From positions 59,943 to 123,942 of the forward strand of contig JAUIHI010000019.1 of NCBI GenBank assembly GCA_030432295.1: a stretch of DNA of 64,000 nt. The letters run 5' to 3'. Origin of the DNA: Anaerolineae bacterium (GTDB lineage Bacteria > Chloroflexota > Anaerolineae > Caldilineales > Caldilineaceae). The notes below the pieces were generated by a model, which searched no databases, was not told the origin of the DNA, and saw only the letters and a program-made list of their open reading frames with translations. Every line of letters begins with the position of its first letter. Position 1 is the stretch's first letter. The position numbers and the translations under genes were made by a program. Positions 52,042 to 60,602 of the stretch are shown here, in pieces.

Positions 52042-52153
52042 TGGTGGAATGGCTATTTCTTAACGCAAAGATGCAAAGAGGCAAAGGCACAGAGAGAAAA
52101 GCGATTTCTTTGCGTCTCTGCTCCTTTGCCTCTTTGCGTTGAAAATTCCACCA
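52042..52153. repeat. Composite inverted repeat with CAAAG octamer words
   Basis: Outer stem TGGTGGAAT (52042-52050) with ATTCCACCA (52145-52153). Inner: AACGCAAAGATGCAAAGAGG (52062-52081) continuing to AAAGG, paired with CCTTTGCCTCTTTGCGTT (52123-52140); the left arm has one extra octamer. The loop resembles the loop at 24694-24719. A 14-bp direct repeat CATCCCAGAAATTG flanks it (52013 and 52174 regions), perhaps a target duplication. Confidence 0.7.
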
Positions 52154-52380
52154 TCTTCTTGGCTACTACAGTTCATCCCAGAAATTGACGATTCTGTGGC
52201 GGAGGAATCGCCAGCGTAGCTCCCCTCTCCCAGTTCAACCAGTAGGTCTTATCCTCAAGCGCCACGGCTGGGAGAGGGGGTCGGGGGTGAGGGCGTGTCG
52301 CCGCAGCAGAAACTCGACGAGCGATCGGCTCCTCCCCCAGAATGGGGGAGGCCGGGAGGGGGTGCATCAGCGGCAGAATT

Positions 52381-53412
52381 TTAGGAAGAGGCCCCGTGTG
52401 CGGGTGCTTTCCCCCGCCCTTTGAAAAGGCTGTAGAGAAAGGCAAAGGCGGGGATGACCAGAATCAGTCCGGCCACCAGCGCAATCAGCACCGGCCCCAG
52501 CACAGAGTCCGGCCCTGCGCTGTTGGTCAGGGTCAGGTCCGGGGGCACAATGTAGGGATATTGGGCAAAGCCCCAGCCCCAGATCATCAGCGTGACTTGC
52601 AGACCAGCCAGTATCCGGGCCAGGGCGAATCGTCCCCACCACAGCGCGGCCATCGCGGCCACCGCTACCCCGCCCGTCACCAGTTGGAAGGGCAGGGACC
52701 ACCACTCGCTGCCCAATCCTTTCCACAATTCCGGCGCACCCGTGCCCGCAAAATAGAAGCAGACCCAGGCAAAGACCCCCACCAGTACACCCGAAACCAG
52801 ACCCCGCCGCCGAAAGTCCTCTTTCAGTTCCGGCGTCTCCGCCTCCACAGCCAGATAGACCGCGGCCAGAAAGGCAAAGAGGCTGAGTACCAGCAGCCCC
52901 AGTGCAAAGGGGAAGGGGGCCAGCCAGGCGGAGAAAAAGTCCACATTCGGGATACCCGTGGCCAAGTCCACCCGGATTTTGTCCGAGGCCACGCCGCCCA
53001 GCGTCACCCCCAGGAAGATCGGTGTGAAGACACTGGCGATGGCGAAGACTCGGCCCCAGGCCGCGTGGGCCTGCTGGGATTGAATGCCATAGGCCCGGAA
53101 GGTGAAAGCCGATCCACGCAGCACAATCCCCACCAGCAGAATCACCAGCGGAATGTGCAGGGCAGTCATCACCGCTGCAAAGGCCACCGGGAAGCAGACA
53201 AAGAGCAGCACAATCACCACAATCAGCCAGACGTGATTGGCTTCCCAGATGGGTGCAATGGCATTCGCGATCAGCTCCCGCTGGGCTTTGGCCCGGGGAC
53301 CCAACGCCAGCAGGTCCCACACACCGCCGCCAAAATCCGCGCCGCCGGTCAAGGCGTAGATTGTCAGCGCCGTCAGAATAACCCCGGCGATCAAAAGACT
53401 ATACGGCAGCAT
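52381..53412 (-). CDS. cydB: Cytochrome bd-type ubiquinol oxidase, subunit II
   Basis: 343 residues, about eight TM helices. N-terminal YALTGGADFGGGVWDLLA with the conserved GxADFGGGxWD, ANHVWLIVVIVLLFVCFPVAFAA, and AYGIQSQQAHAAWGRVFAIASV fit CydB/CioB. Pairs with CydA to reduce oxygen to water using quinol. The start overlaps the cydA stop by 14 bp. Confidence 0.92.
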   Translation of the reverse strand: MLPYSLLIAGVILTALTIYALTGGADFGGGVWDLLALGPRAKAQRELIANAIAPIWEANHVWLIVVIVLLFVCFPVAFAAVMTALHIPLVILLVGIVLRGSAFTFRAYGIQSQQAHAAWGRVFAIASVFTPIFLGVTLGGVASDKIRVDLATGIPNVDFFSAWLAPFPFALGLLVLSLFAFLAAVYLAVEAETPELKEDFRRRGLVSGVLVGVFAWVCFYFAGTGAPELWKGLGSEWWSLPFQLVTGGVAVAAMAALWWGRFALARILAGLQVTLMIWGWGFAQYPYIVPPDLTLTNSAGPDSVLGPVLIALVAGLILVIPAFAFLYSLFKGRGKAPAHGASS

Positions 53413-54751
53413 AGGGGGCCTCCTTCGCTGCGGGTGCAGGCTGGCTCAATTCATCCGGGCTGGGACTGTCGAAGACCTGGCGGCGCAGCAGCACCACCAC
53501 CGCCACTGCCAGCACCAGATAGAGCAGTGTGAAAGTGACAAAGGGCACAACCAGCCCGGTCATTGGCGTCACCGCGTCCGCGGTGCGCACCAGATTGTAG
53601 ATTACCCAGGGCTGGCGGCCCACTTCCGTTACAATCCAGCCGGTCTCGATGGCCACAAAGCCGAGCGGCGAAACCAACACCAGCAGCCACAGATACCAGC
53701 GCTGATCCGGCAGACGTCGCCTGCGCCAGACCAGCCACATCCCCAGCAGGGCCACACCCAGCATCGCAAAGCCAGCCGCCACCATCACTTGGAAGGAATA
53801 GTGGGTAATCGCTATCGGCGGTCGCAGATCCAGCGGCACTTCTTTCAGACCCATCACCGACGCGTTGGGATCGCCGTAGGCCATCAGGCTGAGGGCATAC
53901 GGAACGTCGATGGAATAGCGGGTAACCTCCGCCTCTGTGTCGGGGATGCCGCCGATGCGCAGGGGCGCGCCGCTCTCCGTCTCCCACTGGGCCTCCATTG
54001 CGGCCAGTTTGATCGGCTGATATTCGGCCAGGTGCTTGGCGCTCAGGTCCCCGCTGATGGGCTGGGCCACCGCGGCAAGCAGACCCACGGCCAGCGAGAT
54101 GGCCATTGCCTTGCGATGAAATGGATTGGCCCGATCGCGCAGGAGCATAAAGGCGTGGATGCCGGCCACCGCAAAGGCCACGGCCTGGAAGGCGGCAATC
54201 GTCATGTGCAGGGTCTGGGTAAAGGCCGCCGGATTCCACATCGCCGCCCAGGGGTCGATGTTTGTCACCTGGCCGTTGACCAGATCGAAGCCTGCGGGCG
54301 TGTTCATCCAGGCGTTGGCTGTCACCACAAAAATGCCGGAGATCGTGCCGCTGATCATCACTGCCACCCCAGACAGCCAGTGGGCTATGGGCGACAGTCG
54401 ATCCCAACTGTAGAGATAGATGCCCAAAAAGATGGCTTCCAGAAAGAAGGCGAACCCCTCCAGCGAGAAGGGCATACCGATAATCGAACCGGCATAGGCC
54501 ATAAAGCGAGGCCAGAGCAGTCCCAGTTCAAAGGAAAGTACTGTGCCAGAGACAGCGCCCACGGCAAACATAATCGCTGTGCCCCTTGACCAGCGCTTGG
54601 CCAAAATCAGATAGACCCGATCCCCCGTGCGCAGCCACAACCCTTCGGCCAGCATCATCAGTAGCGGCATTCCGATGCCCACCGCGGCAAAGATAATGTG
54701 AAAGGCCAGCGACATCGCCATCTGAGATCGGGCAAAGAAAAAATCACTCAT
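53399..54751 (-). CDS. cydA: Cytochrome bd-type ubiquinol oxidase, subunit I (short Q-loop, CIO-like)
   Basis: 450 residues with about nine TM helices. RSQMAMSLAFHIIFAAVGIGMP carries the haem b595 histidine, LHMTIAAFQAVAFA the second haem histidine, and GWIVTEVGRQPWVIYNLVRT is the conserved GRQPW quinol-site block. The length and the short loop indicate the cyanide-insensitive (CIO) subgroup. High-affinity oxygen reduction without proton pumping, useful in low oxygen. ATG 54751; GGGGAT upstream. Confidence 0.92.
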   Translation of the reverse strand: MSDFFFARSQMAMSLAFHIIFAAVGIGMPLLMMLAEGLWLRTGDRVYLILAKRWSRGTAIMFAVGAVSGTVLSFELGLLWPRFMAYAGSIIGMPFSLEGFAFFLEAIFLGIYLYSWDRLSPIAHWLSGVAVMISGTISGIFVVTANAWMNTPAGFDLVNGQVTNIDPWAAMWNPAAFTQTLHMTIAAFQAVAFAVAGIHAFMLLRDRANPFHRKAMAISLAVGLLAAVAQPISGDLSAKHLAEYQPIKLAAMEAQWETESGAPLRIGGIPDTEAEVTRYSIDVPYALSLMAYGDPNASVMGLKEVPLDLRPPIAITHYSFQVMVAAGFAMLGVALLGMWLVWRRRRLPDQRWYLWLLVLVSPLGFVAIETGWIVTEVGRQPWVIYNLVRTADAVTPMTGLVVPFVTFTLLYLVLAVAVVVLLRRQVFDSPSPDELSQPAPAAKEAPYAAV

Positions 54752-55021
54752 CAACGCATCCCCTTGTATTCCTGTATATCCGTAATGATTCGGCAAAAAG
54801 GTAGTGCTTAACGAGATTGTGAAACGGATGTTTCCACACAAAAGATGCAAAGTAATGGAAAGCGCAAAGCAATTCTTTGCGCTCCTATTGTAGCACCAAT
54901 CCAACAGCTATCCCAAAGTTTGTGAAAAATTGAACGAACCGGATGGCCCGATTCACCCGTTGCCACAGGCACGCCATAGCGGACTTGCATCAACGGCCAA
55001 TCTGCTCCAAAATTCATCCCT
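54752..55021. other. Divergent gap between cydA and a membrane gene
   Basis: 270 bp. AGCGCAAAG (54861-54869) pairs with CTTTGCGCT (54875-54883) as a small hairpin, again using CAAAG words. No convincing -10/-35 pair was identified; no gene. Confidence 0.4.
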
Positions 55022-55741
55022 ATGAGTGAATTTTCAACTGTCTTTCTTGCGATTCCTGGCAGCGAAACGCTTCTCCCCGGTTTTGCCGAGCTGATTCGCC
55101 GCGCCCTGGCCCTGGATTCATCGGTCTATCGACTGGTGGCGGGGGTGGGCAACGGGTTGGGCGTGGCCCTGCTGGTGGTGCTCCTGGCCGGGCTGTCGGA
55201 AGGGGTGGGCCAGAGTATCGTTCTCTTCATCAACCACATCACCCCCCGCCGTTTTGTGCTCTCTCTGCTTCTCTCCGCGGTCACCCACGCGGTGGGCTAT
55301 CTCTTCTGGGCGGCTTCGATCTGGCTGGTGGGGATGCGGCTCTTTGGCCGGGGAGAGGAATTTGCAGTGGTGGCCCGGGCCGTCGGTCTGGCCTATGCAC
55401 CCCAACTCTTCGGCTTCTTTGTCCTGACACCCTATCTGGGCAGCCTCTTTTCGCTGATTATCGGCGTGTGGACACTGCTGGCGACAGTTGTGGCCGTCCA
55501 CGCGGGGCTGGGGCTGACGATTTGGCAGGCGGTGGCGTGCAGCGGGGTGGGCTGGCTGCTGGTGCAGATTGCCCGGCGCACTTTGGGTCGCCCGCTGCTG
55601 GCTTTCGAGCGCTGGGCCGAAAACCGGGCCGCGGGCGTGCCTCTGCGCTGGACAGTGGCCGATCTGCGTCGCATCCGCCTGCCGGCTGACTGGCGGTCGC
55701 TGGTGAGGCGCAACCGGCCCGGGGAGAAAGACGATGGCTGA
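55022..55741 (+). CDS. Yip1-like integral membrane protein
   Basis: 239 residues with about five TM helices between 40 and 185 (GLGVALLVVLLAGLSEGVGQ, FVLSLLLSAVTHAVGYLFWA, YAPQLFGFFVLTPYLGSLFSLI, VWTLLATVVAVHAGL). The layout resembles bacterial Yip1/YIF1-type proteins. A basic C-terminal cytoplasmic tail (RRIRLPADWRSLVRRNRPG). Function unknown. Its stop overlaps the next start by 8 bp, so both products may work together in the membrane. Confidence 0.6.
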   Translation: MSEFSTVFLAIPGSETLLPGFAELIRRALALDSSVYRLVAGVGNGLGVALLVVLLAGLSEGVGQSIVLFINHITPRRFVLSLLLSAVTHAVGYLFWAASIWLVGMRLFGRGEEFAVVARAVGLAYAPQLFGFFVLTPYLGSLFSLIIGVWTLLATVVAVHAGLGLTIWQAVACSGVGWLLVQIARRTLGRPLLAFERWAENRAAGVPLRWTVADLRRIRLPADWRSLVRRNRPGEKDDG

Positions 55742-56720
55742 ACCCCTGGCCGATCTGCTATCACTCCTGGGGATTGGGGTTGTGGCCCTGCTGGCCTGGG
55801 CGGCTCTGGCCCCTTTCGAGGCGTTGGGTTGGTGGGCGGGCTGGTTCGGCTCCAACATCCACACCGATGATCTTTCCATCGATCTGCCCGACGCCCAAGC
55901 GCCGGAAGCTGTGGACAGCTATCTGGTCTTTCTCTCCGGCATCGCCCAGGTGGGGGGCGAAAGTCTGAGCCGCCGGGAGCGGGCCTTTCTGGATCGTTTG
56001 GACGAAAGGCTGCCCCAGACAATTGTCATCGACGACATCTTCCCCTATTCGGTCAATAATCTGCCTCTGACCGGCCAGCCCTTTTTTGCCCGGCTGTGGG
56101 GCTGGGCACTGCGCCGCAAACTGAGCGACAATTGGCTGGAACGGCTGGGCGGCTATCTGATTAATCTGCGCAACATCTGGCAGGTCGCCATCTCCATCGA
56201 CCACCGCTACGGCCCCATCTACAACCAGGCCATGGCCCGGGTTATCGCCCACGGCCTGGCTCGAAAGGGCTACGATCCGGAGCAGCCCGCGCCGGTCTTT
56301 GTGATGGGCTACAGCGGCGCGGGACAGATTGCCGTGGGCGCGGCCCCCTATCTGCGGGAGCTGATCGGCGGGCCGGTCTACGTGATTCTGCTGGGCGGCA
56401 TCTGTGGCAGCGACCCCGGCCTGCTGGCGGTGGACCGGGTCTATTACCTCTACGGGGAGAAGGACACGGCCCAGCGGCTGACGCCAATTCTTCTGCCGGG
56501 CCGGTGGCCGCTGATGTGGTATTCGGATTGGAACCGGGCGCGGCGGCGGGGTCGCATCGTCTTCCGCAGTCTGGGGCCAATGACCCACGCCGGCGGCACA
56601 GGCTATATGACCGCCAGCCAGCATTTGGACGACGGGCGCACCTATCAGGCGGCGACGATTGAGGCGATCGAAGAGGTTGTCGCGGAGAATGTGCCCCATT
56701 CCCACTGGGAAGGGCTGTAG
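55734..56720 (+). CDS. Membrane-anchored protein with alpha/beta-hydrolase-like core
   Basis: 328 residues. An N-terminal TM helix (SLLGIGVVALLAWAALAPF) anchors it. The core has the nucleophile-elbow pattern GYSGAG with S194, after VFVMGYSGAGQIAVG, and strands VYVILLGGICGSDPG; the histidine may be in PMTHAGGTGYM. The remaining triad member is not obvious, so catalysis is uncertain. It overlaps the upstream membrane gene by 8 bp. No known family by eye. Confidence 0.55.
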   Translation: MAEPLADLLSLLGIGVVALLAWAALAPFEALGWWAGWFGSNIHTDDLSIDLPDAQAPEAVDSYLVFLSGIAQVGGESLSRRERAFLDRLDERLPQTIVIDDIFPYSVNNLPLTGQPFFARLWGWALRRKLSDNWLERLGGYLINLRNIWQVAISIDHRYGPIYNQAMARVIAHGLARKGYDPEQPAPVFVMGYSGAGQIAVGAAPYLRELIGGPVYVILLGGICGSDPGLLAVDRVYYLYGEKDTAQRLTPILLPGRWPLMWYSDWNRARRRGRIVFRSLGPMTHAGGTGYMTASQHLDDGRTYQAATIEAIEEVVAENVPHSHWEGL

Positions 56721-56852
56721 CCATCGTTCGCGAGGAAAAGCCGAAAAGTCTCTCCCGGTCGGATTTGTGATACACTGGTCTGAGTTCTGCGGGTGCATCG
56801 GGTGGCCCGACGGTCCGATAATCTACGACTGTAAGTCAACTTCCCCACACAG

Positions 56853-56895
56853 AAAGGAGAGCCGACGCCCATTTTTTTGCAGGCGTCGCACAGCT
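56853..56895 (+). promoter_or_regulatory. Split ribosome-binding site: SD and start codon bridged by a hairpin
   Basis: AAAGGAG (56853-56859) is 36 nt from the ATG at 56896, far too distant. Between them CGACGCC (56863-56869) pairs perfectly with GGCGTCG (56882-56888); folding it leaves about 10 nt of effective spacing. No other start codon in frame lies between. The promoter is likely TGATACACT (-10 56771-56776). Confidence 0.5.
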
Positions 56896-57891
56896 ATGAA
56901 AACCAAGAATTTTGCGAATACAGGCGAGCAGGTGTCCGAACTGAATCTGGGCACAATGATGTTTGGTGGGCGCTGCGACGAGGCCGAGGCCGACCGCATT
57001 CTGGGCCTGGCCATCGAGCGGGGCGTCAATTTTATCGACACCGCGGCGGGCTATGGCAACGGGCTGACCGAGGAGATTTTGGGCCGCATTATGCAGGGCG
57101 GGCGACGGGAAAAGCTCTTTGTCACCACCAAAGTTAACAAAGGCGTGGACCGGGCCAGCATTCTCAGCAGCATCGACGAGAGCTTGCAGCGAATGCAGAC
57201 CGACTTTGTGGATTTGTATCTGATCCACTGGCCGGTGGAGGGGATGAATCCGACCGAAATTATGGGGGCGCTGAATGAGGTGGTGGCGTCGGGCAAGAGC
57301 CGCTATGTGGGCTGCTGCAATTTCCCCGCCTGGCTGCTGGCCCACCACAACGCCATCGCCGCAGCTAATGGCTGGCCCCGGCTGATCAACAACCAGATCG
57401 CCTACAATATCATCGAGCGGGGCGTGGAGGTGGAGATTTTCCCCCAGGCCGTGACCGAAAATATCGCCATCACCGCCTATCGTTCGCTGGTCCAGGGGCT
57501 GCTGACCGGCAAATATCGCTGGGGCCAGCCTCTGCCCGAAAACACCCGGGGCCAGACCAGCGCCCAGATCATCACCTGGCTCAGCCAGTTCGGCGAGAGT
57601 GTGGACCGCTTCATCGCCTTTGCCGAGGAGCGGGACATCACCCCAACGACTCTGGCCGTGGCCTGGGTGCGCCACAACCAGGCCGTCACCGCGCCGATCA
57701 TCGGCGTCAGTTCCCTGCCACAGTTGGAGCAGGCCCTGGATTCCTTCGATTACAATCTGAGCGATGAGGAGTACGCGCAGGTGACGTACCTCTTCGACAC
57801 GGAAGTCAAGGAAGAGGGCTTGCAGCGCTTCCCCGGCCTGAAGTACAACTTCCCCCGCCTGCGCCGCAATCTCAATCTGGTGCAGGGGTAG
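56896..57891 (+). CDS. Aldo/keto reductase
   Basis: 331 residues. N-terminal TGEQVSELNLGTMMFGGRCD, catalytic D and Y in NFIDTAAGYGNG, lysine in TTKVNKG, and LYLIHWPVE with histidine complete the tetrad. NADPH-binding GVSSLPQLEQAL near the end. This is the potassium-channel-beta/YhdN-like branch with a 'TAAGYGNG' loop. Substrate not known. Translation start is structured (see the entry just upstream). Confidence 0.82.
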   Translation: MKTKNFANTGEQVSELNLGTMMFGGRCDEAEADRILGLAIERGVNFIDTAAGYGNGLTEEILGRIMQGGRREKLFVTTKVNKGVDRASILSSIDESLQRMQTDFVDLYLIHWPVEGMNPTEIMGALNEVVASGKSRYVGCCNFPAWLLAHHNAIAAANGWPRLINNQIAYNIIERGVEVEIFPQAVTENIAITAYRSLVQGLLTGKYRWGQPLPENTRGQTSAQIITWLSQFGESVDRFIAFAEERDITPTTLAVAWVRHNQAVTAPIIGVSSLPQLEQALDSFDYNLSDEEYAQVTYLFDTEVKEEGLQRFPGLKYNFPRLRRNLNLVQG

Positions 57892-57904
57892 GATATCTGC
57901 CGCG

Positions 57905-57998
57905 GGGACGCGAAATAAATGCAGTTGGACACAGATAAACGCAGATTCACGCTGATTTTGTCTCTGGATCAGCGTGAATCTGCGTTTATCCGCGTCCC
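57905..57998. repeat. Inverted repeat, CGCAGATTCACGCTGAT family
   Basis: Perfect 23-nt arms 57934-57956 and 57968-57990 and an outer GGGACGCG (57905-57912)/CGCGTCCC (57991-57998) stem; the left side carries 21 extra nt between inner and outer arms. It lies in the convergent gap between the aldo/keto reductase and the 2Fe-2S gene and can terminate both. Confidence 0.85.
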
Positions 57999-58021
57999 AT
58001 TTTCTCTTCCCCCGTCCTCCC

Positions 58022-58567
58022 CTACTCCCGGTTTTGACGGCGGGCACGGGCCGCGGCCACCCGGTCCGAGACCGGCTCTGTGTAGCTGGGGTTGTGGCGC
58101 TGGGCATCCCGTTCTGCGGCCTTCTCTGCCGCGGCTTTTTCCGCAGCGGCCAGCAGTGGATCCACCGCCTGGGCCGGGCGCAGTTCCGGCGCGTAGGGTG
58201 CGCCCGCTCCCGCGGGATAATGCCGGTGCAGAATCAACTCCTCCACTGGTTCGCCCCCGATCAGATGCTCGGTGTAAATGCGTTCCAGCTTCGCCTCGTC
58301 CACCGCCGCGTACCAGACCCCGTCGGGATAGACCACCAGCACCGGTCCGCCCATACAGACCCCCAGACAGCCGCTCGCCGTCACCACCAGCCGCTCCTGG
58401 TTGCTGAAACGCACCCGGTCGTGCTGCTCGTTCAATTCGTGTAGCCGTCTGAGCAGTGCTGCGGTATGGCTGGCGGGCGCGCAGTTGCCGTGGGTGCAGA
58501 GAAAGATGTGCCGTCCGTAGGCGGGCAGGCTGGGCGCAGACGGGCCGAAGCTGAGATCGATGGGCAT
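58022..58567 (-). CDS. Thioredoxin-like [2Fe-2S] ferredoxin
   Basis: 181 residues. Cysteines C24-x4-C29 (CTHGNC) and C67-x3-C71 ([10 protein letters not shown]) match the NuoE-like/Shethna-type 2Fe-2S fold ('CxxxxC...CLGxC'). [11 protein letters not shown] and [12 protein letters not shown] are the core blocks. The C-terminal 45 residues are Ala/Glu/Arg-rich and likely disordered. Possible electron carrier; partners unknown. ATG 58567. Confidence 0.82.
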   Translation of the reverse strand: MPIDLSFGPSAPSLPAYGRHIFLCTHGNCAPASHTAALLRRLHELNEQHDRVRFSNQERLVVTASGCLGVCMGGPVLVVYPDGVWYAAVDEAKLERIYTEHLIGGEPVEELILHRHYPAGAGAPYAPELRPAQAVDPLLAAAEKAAAEKAAERDAQRHNPSYTEPVSDRVAAARARRQNRE

Positions 58568-58593
58568 GGGATTGGGACTCCGGGAAGCGGAAA

Positions 58594-58976
58594 GTGTCAG
58601 GTGTCGGTTGTCCGTGTCAGGTATCGGGCGGGGTGGCACTTCCTTTTGCCTTCCCCTTTTGCCTTTTGCCTTCGCCTTGCCCATTGTTCCACACTTCCCC
58701 GGCGGGGCAAAAATTCGACGAGAGAGGGTGGCTGTGATAGGCTTGGGGATACGAAAAGTGAGCAGTTATCAGAAGACAGTACCTCATCAAACGTTAGCCA
58801 AATTTCTGGGGTACGAACGCTGCGAAGAATTGGAACGCAGATTTCACAGAGGACGCAGATTGCGCAGATTTGATCCGTGCAAATCCGCTCTTTCCGTGTC
58901 CCTATTTTCAGCGTGTCGGATACACCAACTGATAACTGATAACTGATAACTGCTCACCGATTACCGACAACCAACG
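58594..58976. repeat. Heptamer-rich region upstream of gltX
   Basis: 418-bp gap with three parts. 58594-58628: five 7-nt words of the type GTGTCAG/GTGTCGG. 58630-58685: TTTTGCC words. 58928-58976: seven heptamers, beginning with ACTGATA three times, ending just before the gltX ribosome site. GTGAGCAGTTATCAG (58758-58772) pairs perfectly with 58943-58957. ACGCAGATT words lie at about 58842-58875. No gene in it. Confidence 0.8.
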
Positions 58977-58985
58977 GAGCAGCCA

Positions 58986-60506
58986 ATGTCCAATCCAACC
59001 AACACCCGACCCGTGCGTGTCCGCTTTGCCCCCAGCCCCACGGGTGAACTTCACCTGGGCGGCCTGCGTACGGCCCTTTTTGACTATCTGTGGGCCAAGC
59101 ACACAGGCGGCACATTTATCCTGCGCATCGAAGACACAGACCAGAAGCGCTACGACGCCAAAAGCCTGGAAAGTCTGATGCGGGGTCTGCGCTGGCTGGG
59201 CCTGGAGTGGGACGAGGGACCAGATGTGGGCGGACCTCACGCGCCTTATATCCAGACCGAGCGGGCCGCCATCTATCAGCAGCACGCGGAAATGCTGTTG
59301 GAAAAGGGCGCGGCCTATCGCTGCTATTGCACAGCCGAGCGGCTGGACGAAATGCGCGAGGAGCAGCGTCGCACGAATCAGACCACCGGCTACGATCGGC
59401 GCTGCCGCCATCTTAGCCCGACGGAACGGGCCGAGCGGGAAGCCGCGGGTCTGTCGTCTGTCGTCCGCCTGGCCGTGCCGACCGAGGGCAAGACGACCTT
59501 CACCGACTTGATCCGGGGCGATATTACGGTGGACAACCGCCAGTTGCAGGACGAAGTGCTGCTCAAAAGCGACGGCCTGCCCACCTATCACCTGGCCGCG
59601 ATGGTGGACGACCACCTGATGGAGATCAGCCACGTCCTGCGCGGCGAGGAGTGGCTCTCCACCGCGCCCATCCACAAACTGGTGGCGGAAGCCTTTGGCT
59701 GGGAACTGCCTGTGCTCGTCCACCTGCCGGTGATTCTGGACCCCAGCGGCAAAGGCAAGATGAGCAAGCGCAAGAAGGTGGTGGAGGGTAAAGAGTATCT
59801 GGCCCTGGTCCACGAGTTTATCAGCGCTGGCTATTTGCCCGATGCGATGTTCAATTTCTTGACGAATGTGGGCTGGAACTACGACCCGGCGGTGGAGATT
59901 TTCGAGCGAGAAGAGGCCATCGAGCGCTTCGACATCAGTCAGATCAATCCCAAAGCCGCGGCCCTGCCCTATGACAAACTGGACTGGCTCAACGGCCAGT
60001 ACATCCGCCAGCTCACCCCGACCGCGCTGAAGGAGCAATTGGTCCCGATTCTGAGCAAGCAGTTGAAGATTGCCCCGGCCAAGCTGCTGGCCGACAACCG
60101 GCTGGATATTCTTGTGCCTCAGATTCAGGAGCGGCTGAAACGGCTGGACGAGGCCGTGGAGTGGATCGACTGGGCCTTCAAAGACGCGGACGAAATCGTC
60201 TACGACGACCCGTCCCTACTCCTGGGGCGCAAGCTGGACGCGGCCCAGAGCATCGCCGTGCTGGAAGACGGCGCGGCTGTTCTGCGTACAATCGAGCCAT
60301 TCCTGCCCGATGAGATTCAGGCCGCCTTCCGGGAGCGGGCCGATGCCCTGGATGTAAAAGCAGGGGGCTACTTTGGCCCCTTCCGGGCTGCCATCAGCGG
60401 CAAGAAAGTGTCGCCTCCCCTCTTTGAGAGTATGCAGGCCCTGGGCCGGGACGAGGTTCTGCGCCGGGTGCAGCGGGGGGTAGAGGAACTGGCGAAGATG
60501 GGGTGA
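58986..60506 (+). CDS. gltX: Glutamyl-tRNA synthetase
   Basis: 506 residues, class I synthetase. HIGH-like HLGG at 23-26 in APSPTGELHLGGLRTALF; KMSKR (258-262) as KMSKRKKV; FILRIEDTDQKRYD and the LRWLGLEWDEGPDVGG block are conserved. Loads glutamate on tRNA-Glu and, in bacteria without GlnRS, on tRNA-Gln. The next feature is a tRNA-Gln gene, a suggestive neighbour for that indirect route. ATG 58986 has GGAGCAGCC upstream. Confidence 0.95.
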   Translation: MSNPTNTRPVRVRFAPSPTGELHLGGLRTALFDYLWAKHTGGTFILRIEDTDQKRYDAKSLESLMRGLRWLGLEWDEGPDVGGPHAPYIQTERAAIYQQHAEMLLEKGAAYRCYCTAERLDEMREEQRRTNQTTGYDRRCRHLSPTERAEREAAGLSSVVRLAVPTEGKTTFTDLIRGDITVDNRQLQDEVLLKSDGLPTYHLAAMVDDHLMEISHVLRGEEWLSTAPIHKLVAEAFGWELPVLVHLPVILDPSGKGKMSKRKKVVEGKEYLALVHEFISAGYLPDAMFNFLTNVGWNYDPAVEIFEREEAIERFDISQINPKAAALPYDKLDWLNGQYIRQLTPTALKEQLVPILSKQLKIAPAKLLADNRLDILVPQIQERLKRLDEAVEWIDWAFKDADEIVYDDPSLLLGRKLDAAQSIAVLEDGAAVLRTIEPFLPDEIQAAFRERADALDVKAGGYFGPFRAAISGKKVSPPLFESMQALGRDEVLRRVQRGVEELAKMG

Positions 60507-60518
60507 AGGACGAAAACT

Positions 60519-60553
60519 TGAAATGTGAGATAATTCGGTGATCTCACGTTTCA
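60519..60553 (+). terminator. Hairpin of the GTGAGATC family, copy 3, after gltX
   Basis: TGAAATGTGAGAT (60519-60531) pairs with ATCTCACGTTTCA (60541-60553) with one G-U. It lies 13 bp after the gltX stop. Confidence 0.7.
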
Positions 60554-60602
60554 CAGTTCACTGGAAAAGTGAGCAATTCCGATTGTTTTCGTGATTCAAA
60601 AT

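Larger units (their letters stand above)
51410..52362. repeat. About 1 kb repeat field between the sulfatase and cydB genes
   Basis: Module a (GGCCCTCACCGCCCC, then TAGCGGCTG) starts at 51410 and 51767. Module b (GGCGATGGATGTACAGCC, AAAAGTCGGCGAGCGATCGG, CTCCCCCAGAATGGGGGAG) is at 51499-51590 and 51891-51982, with a shorter third copy at 52315-52362. Each b copy contains the palindrome CTCCCCCAGAATGGGGGAG. A hairpin at 51707-51740 and one at 52042-52153 lie inside. No gene is supported. Confidence 0.75.

Noticed and set aside
51410..52362. CRISPR array in the repeat field
   Set aside because: Only two to three copies, spacing of 350-390 bp and long modules; no regular 30-40 bp spacers, no cas genes anywhere in the window.
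58928..58976. CRISPR-like or VNTR array at the heptamer tract
   Set aside because: The unit is 7 nt without spacers; it is a short tandem repeat, not CRISPR.
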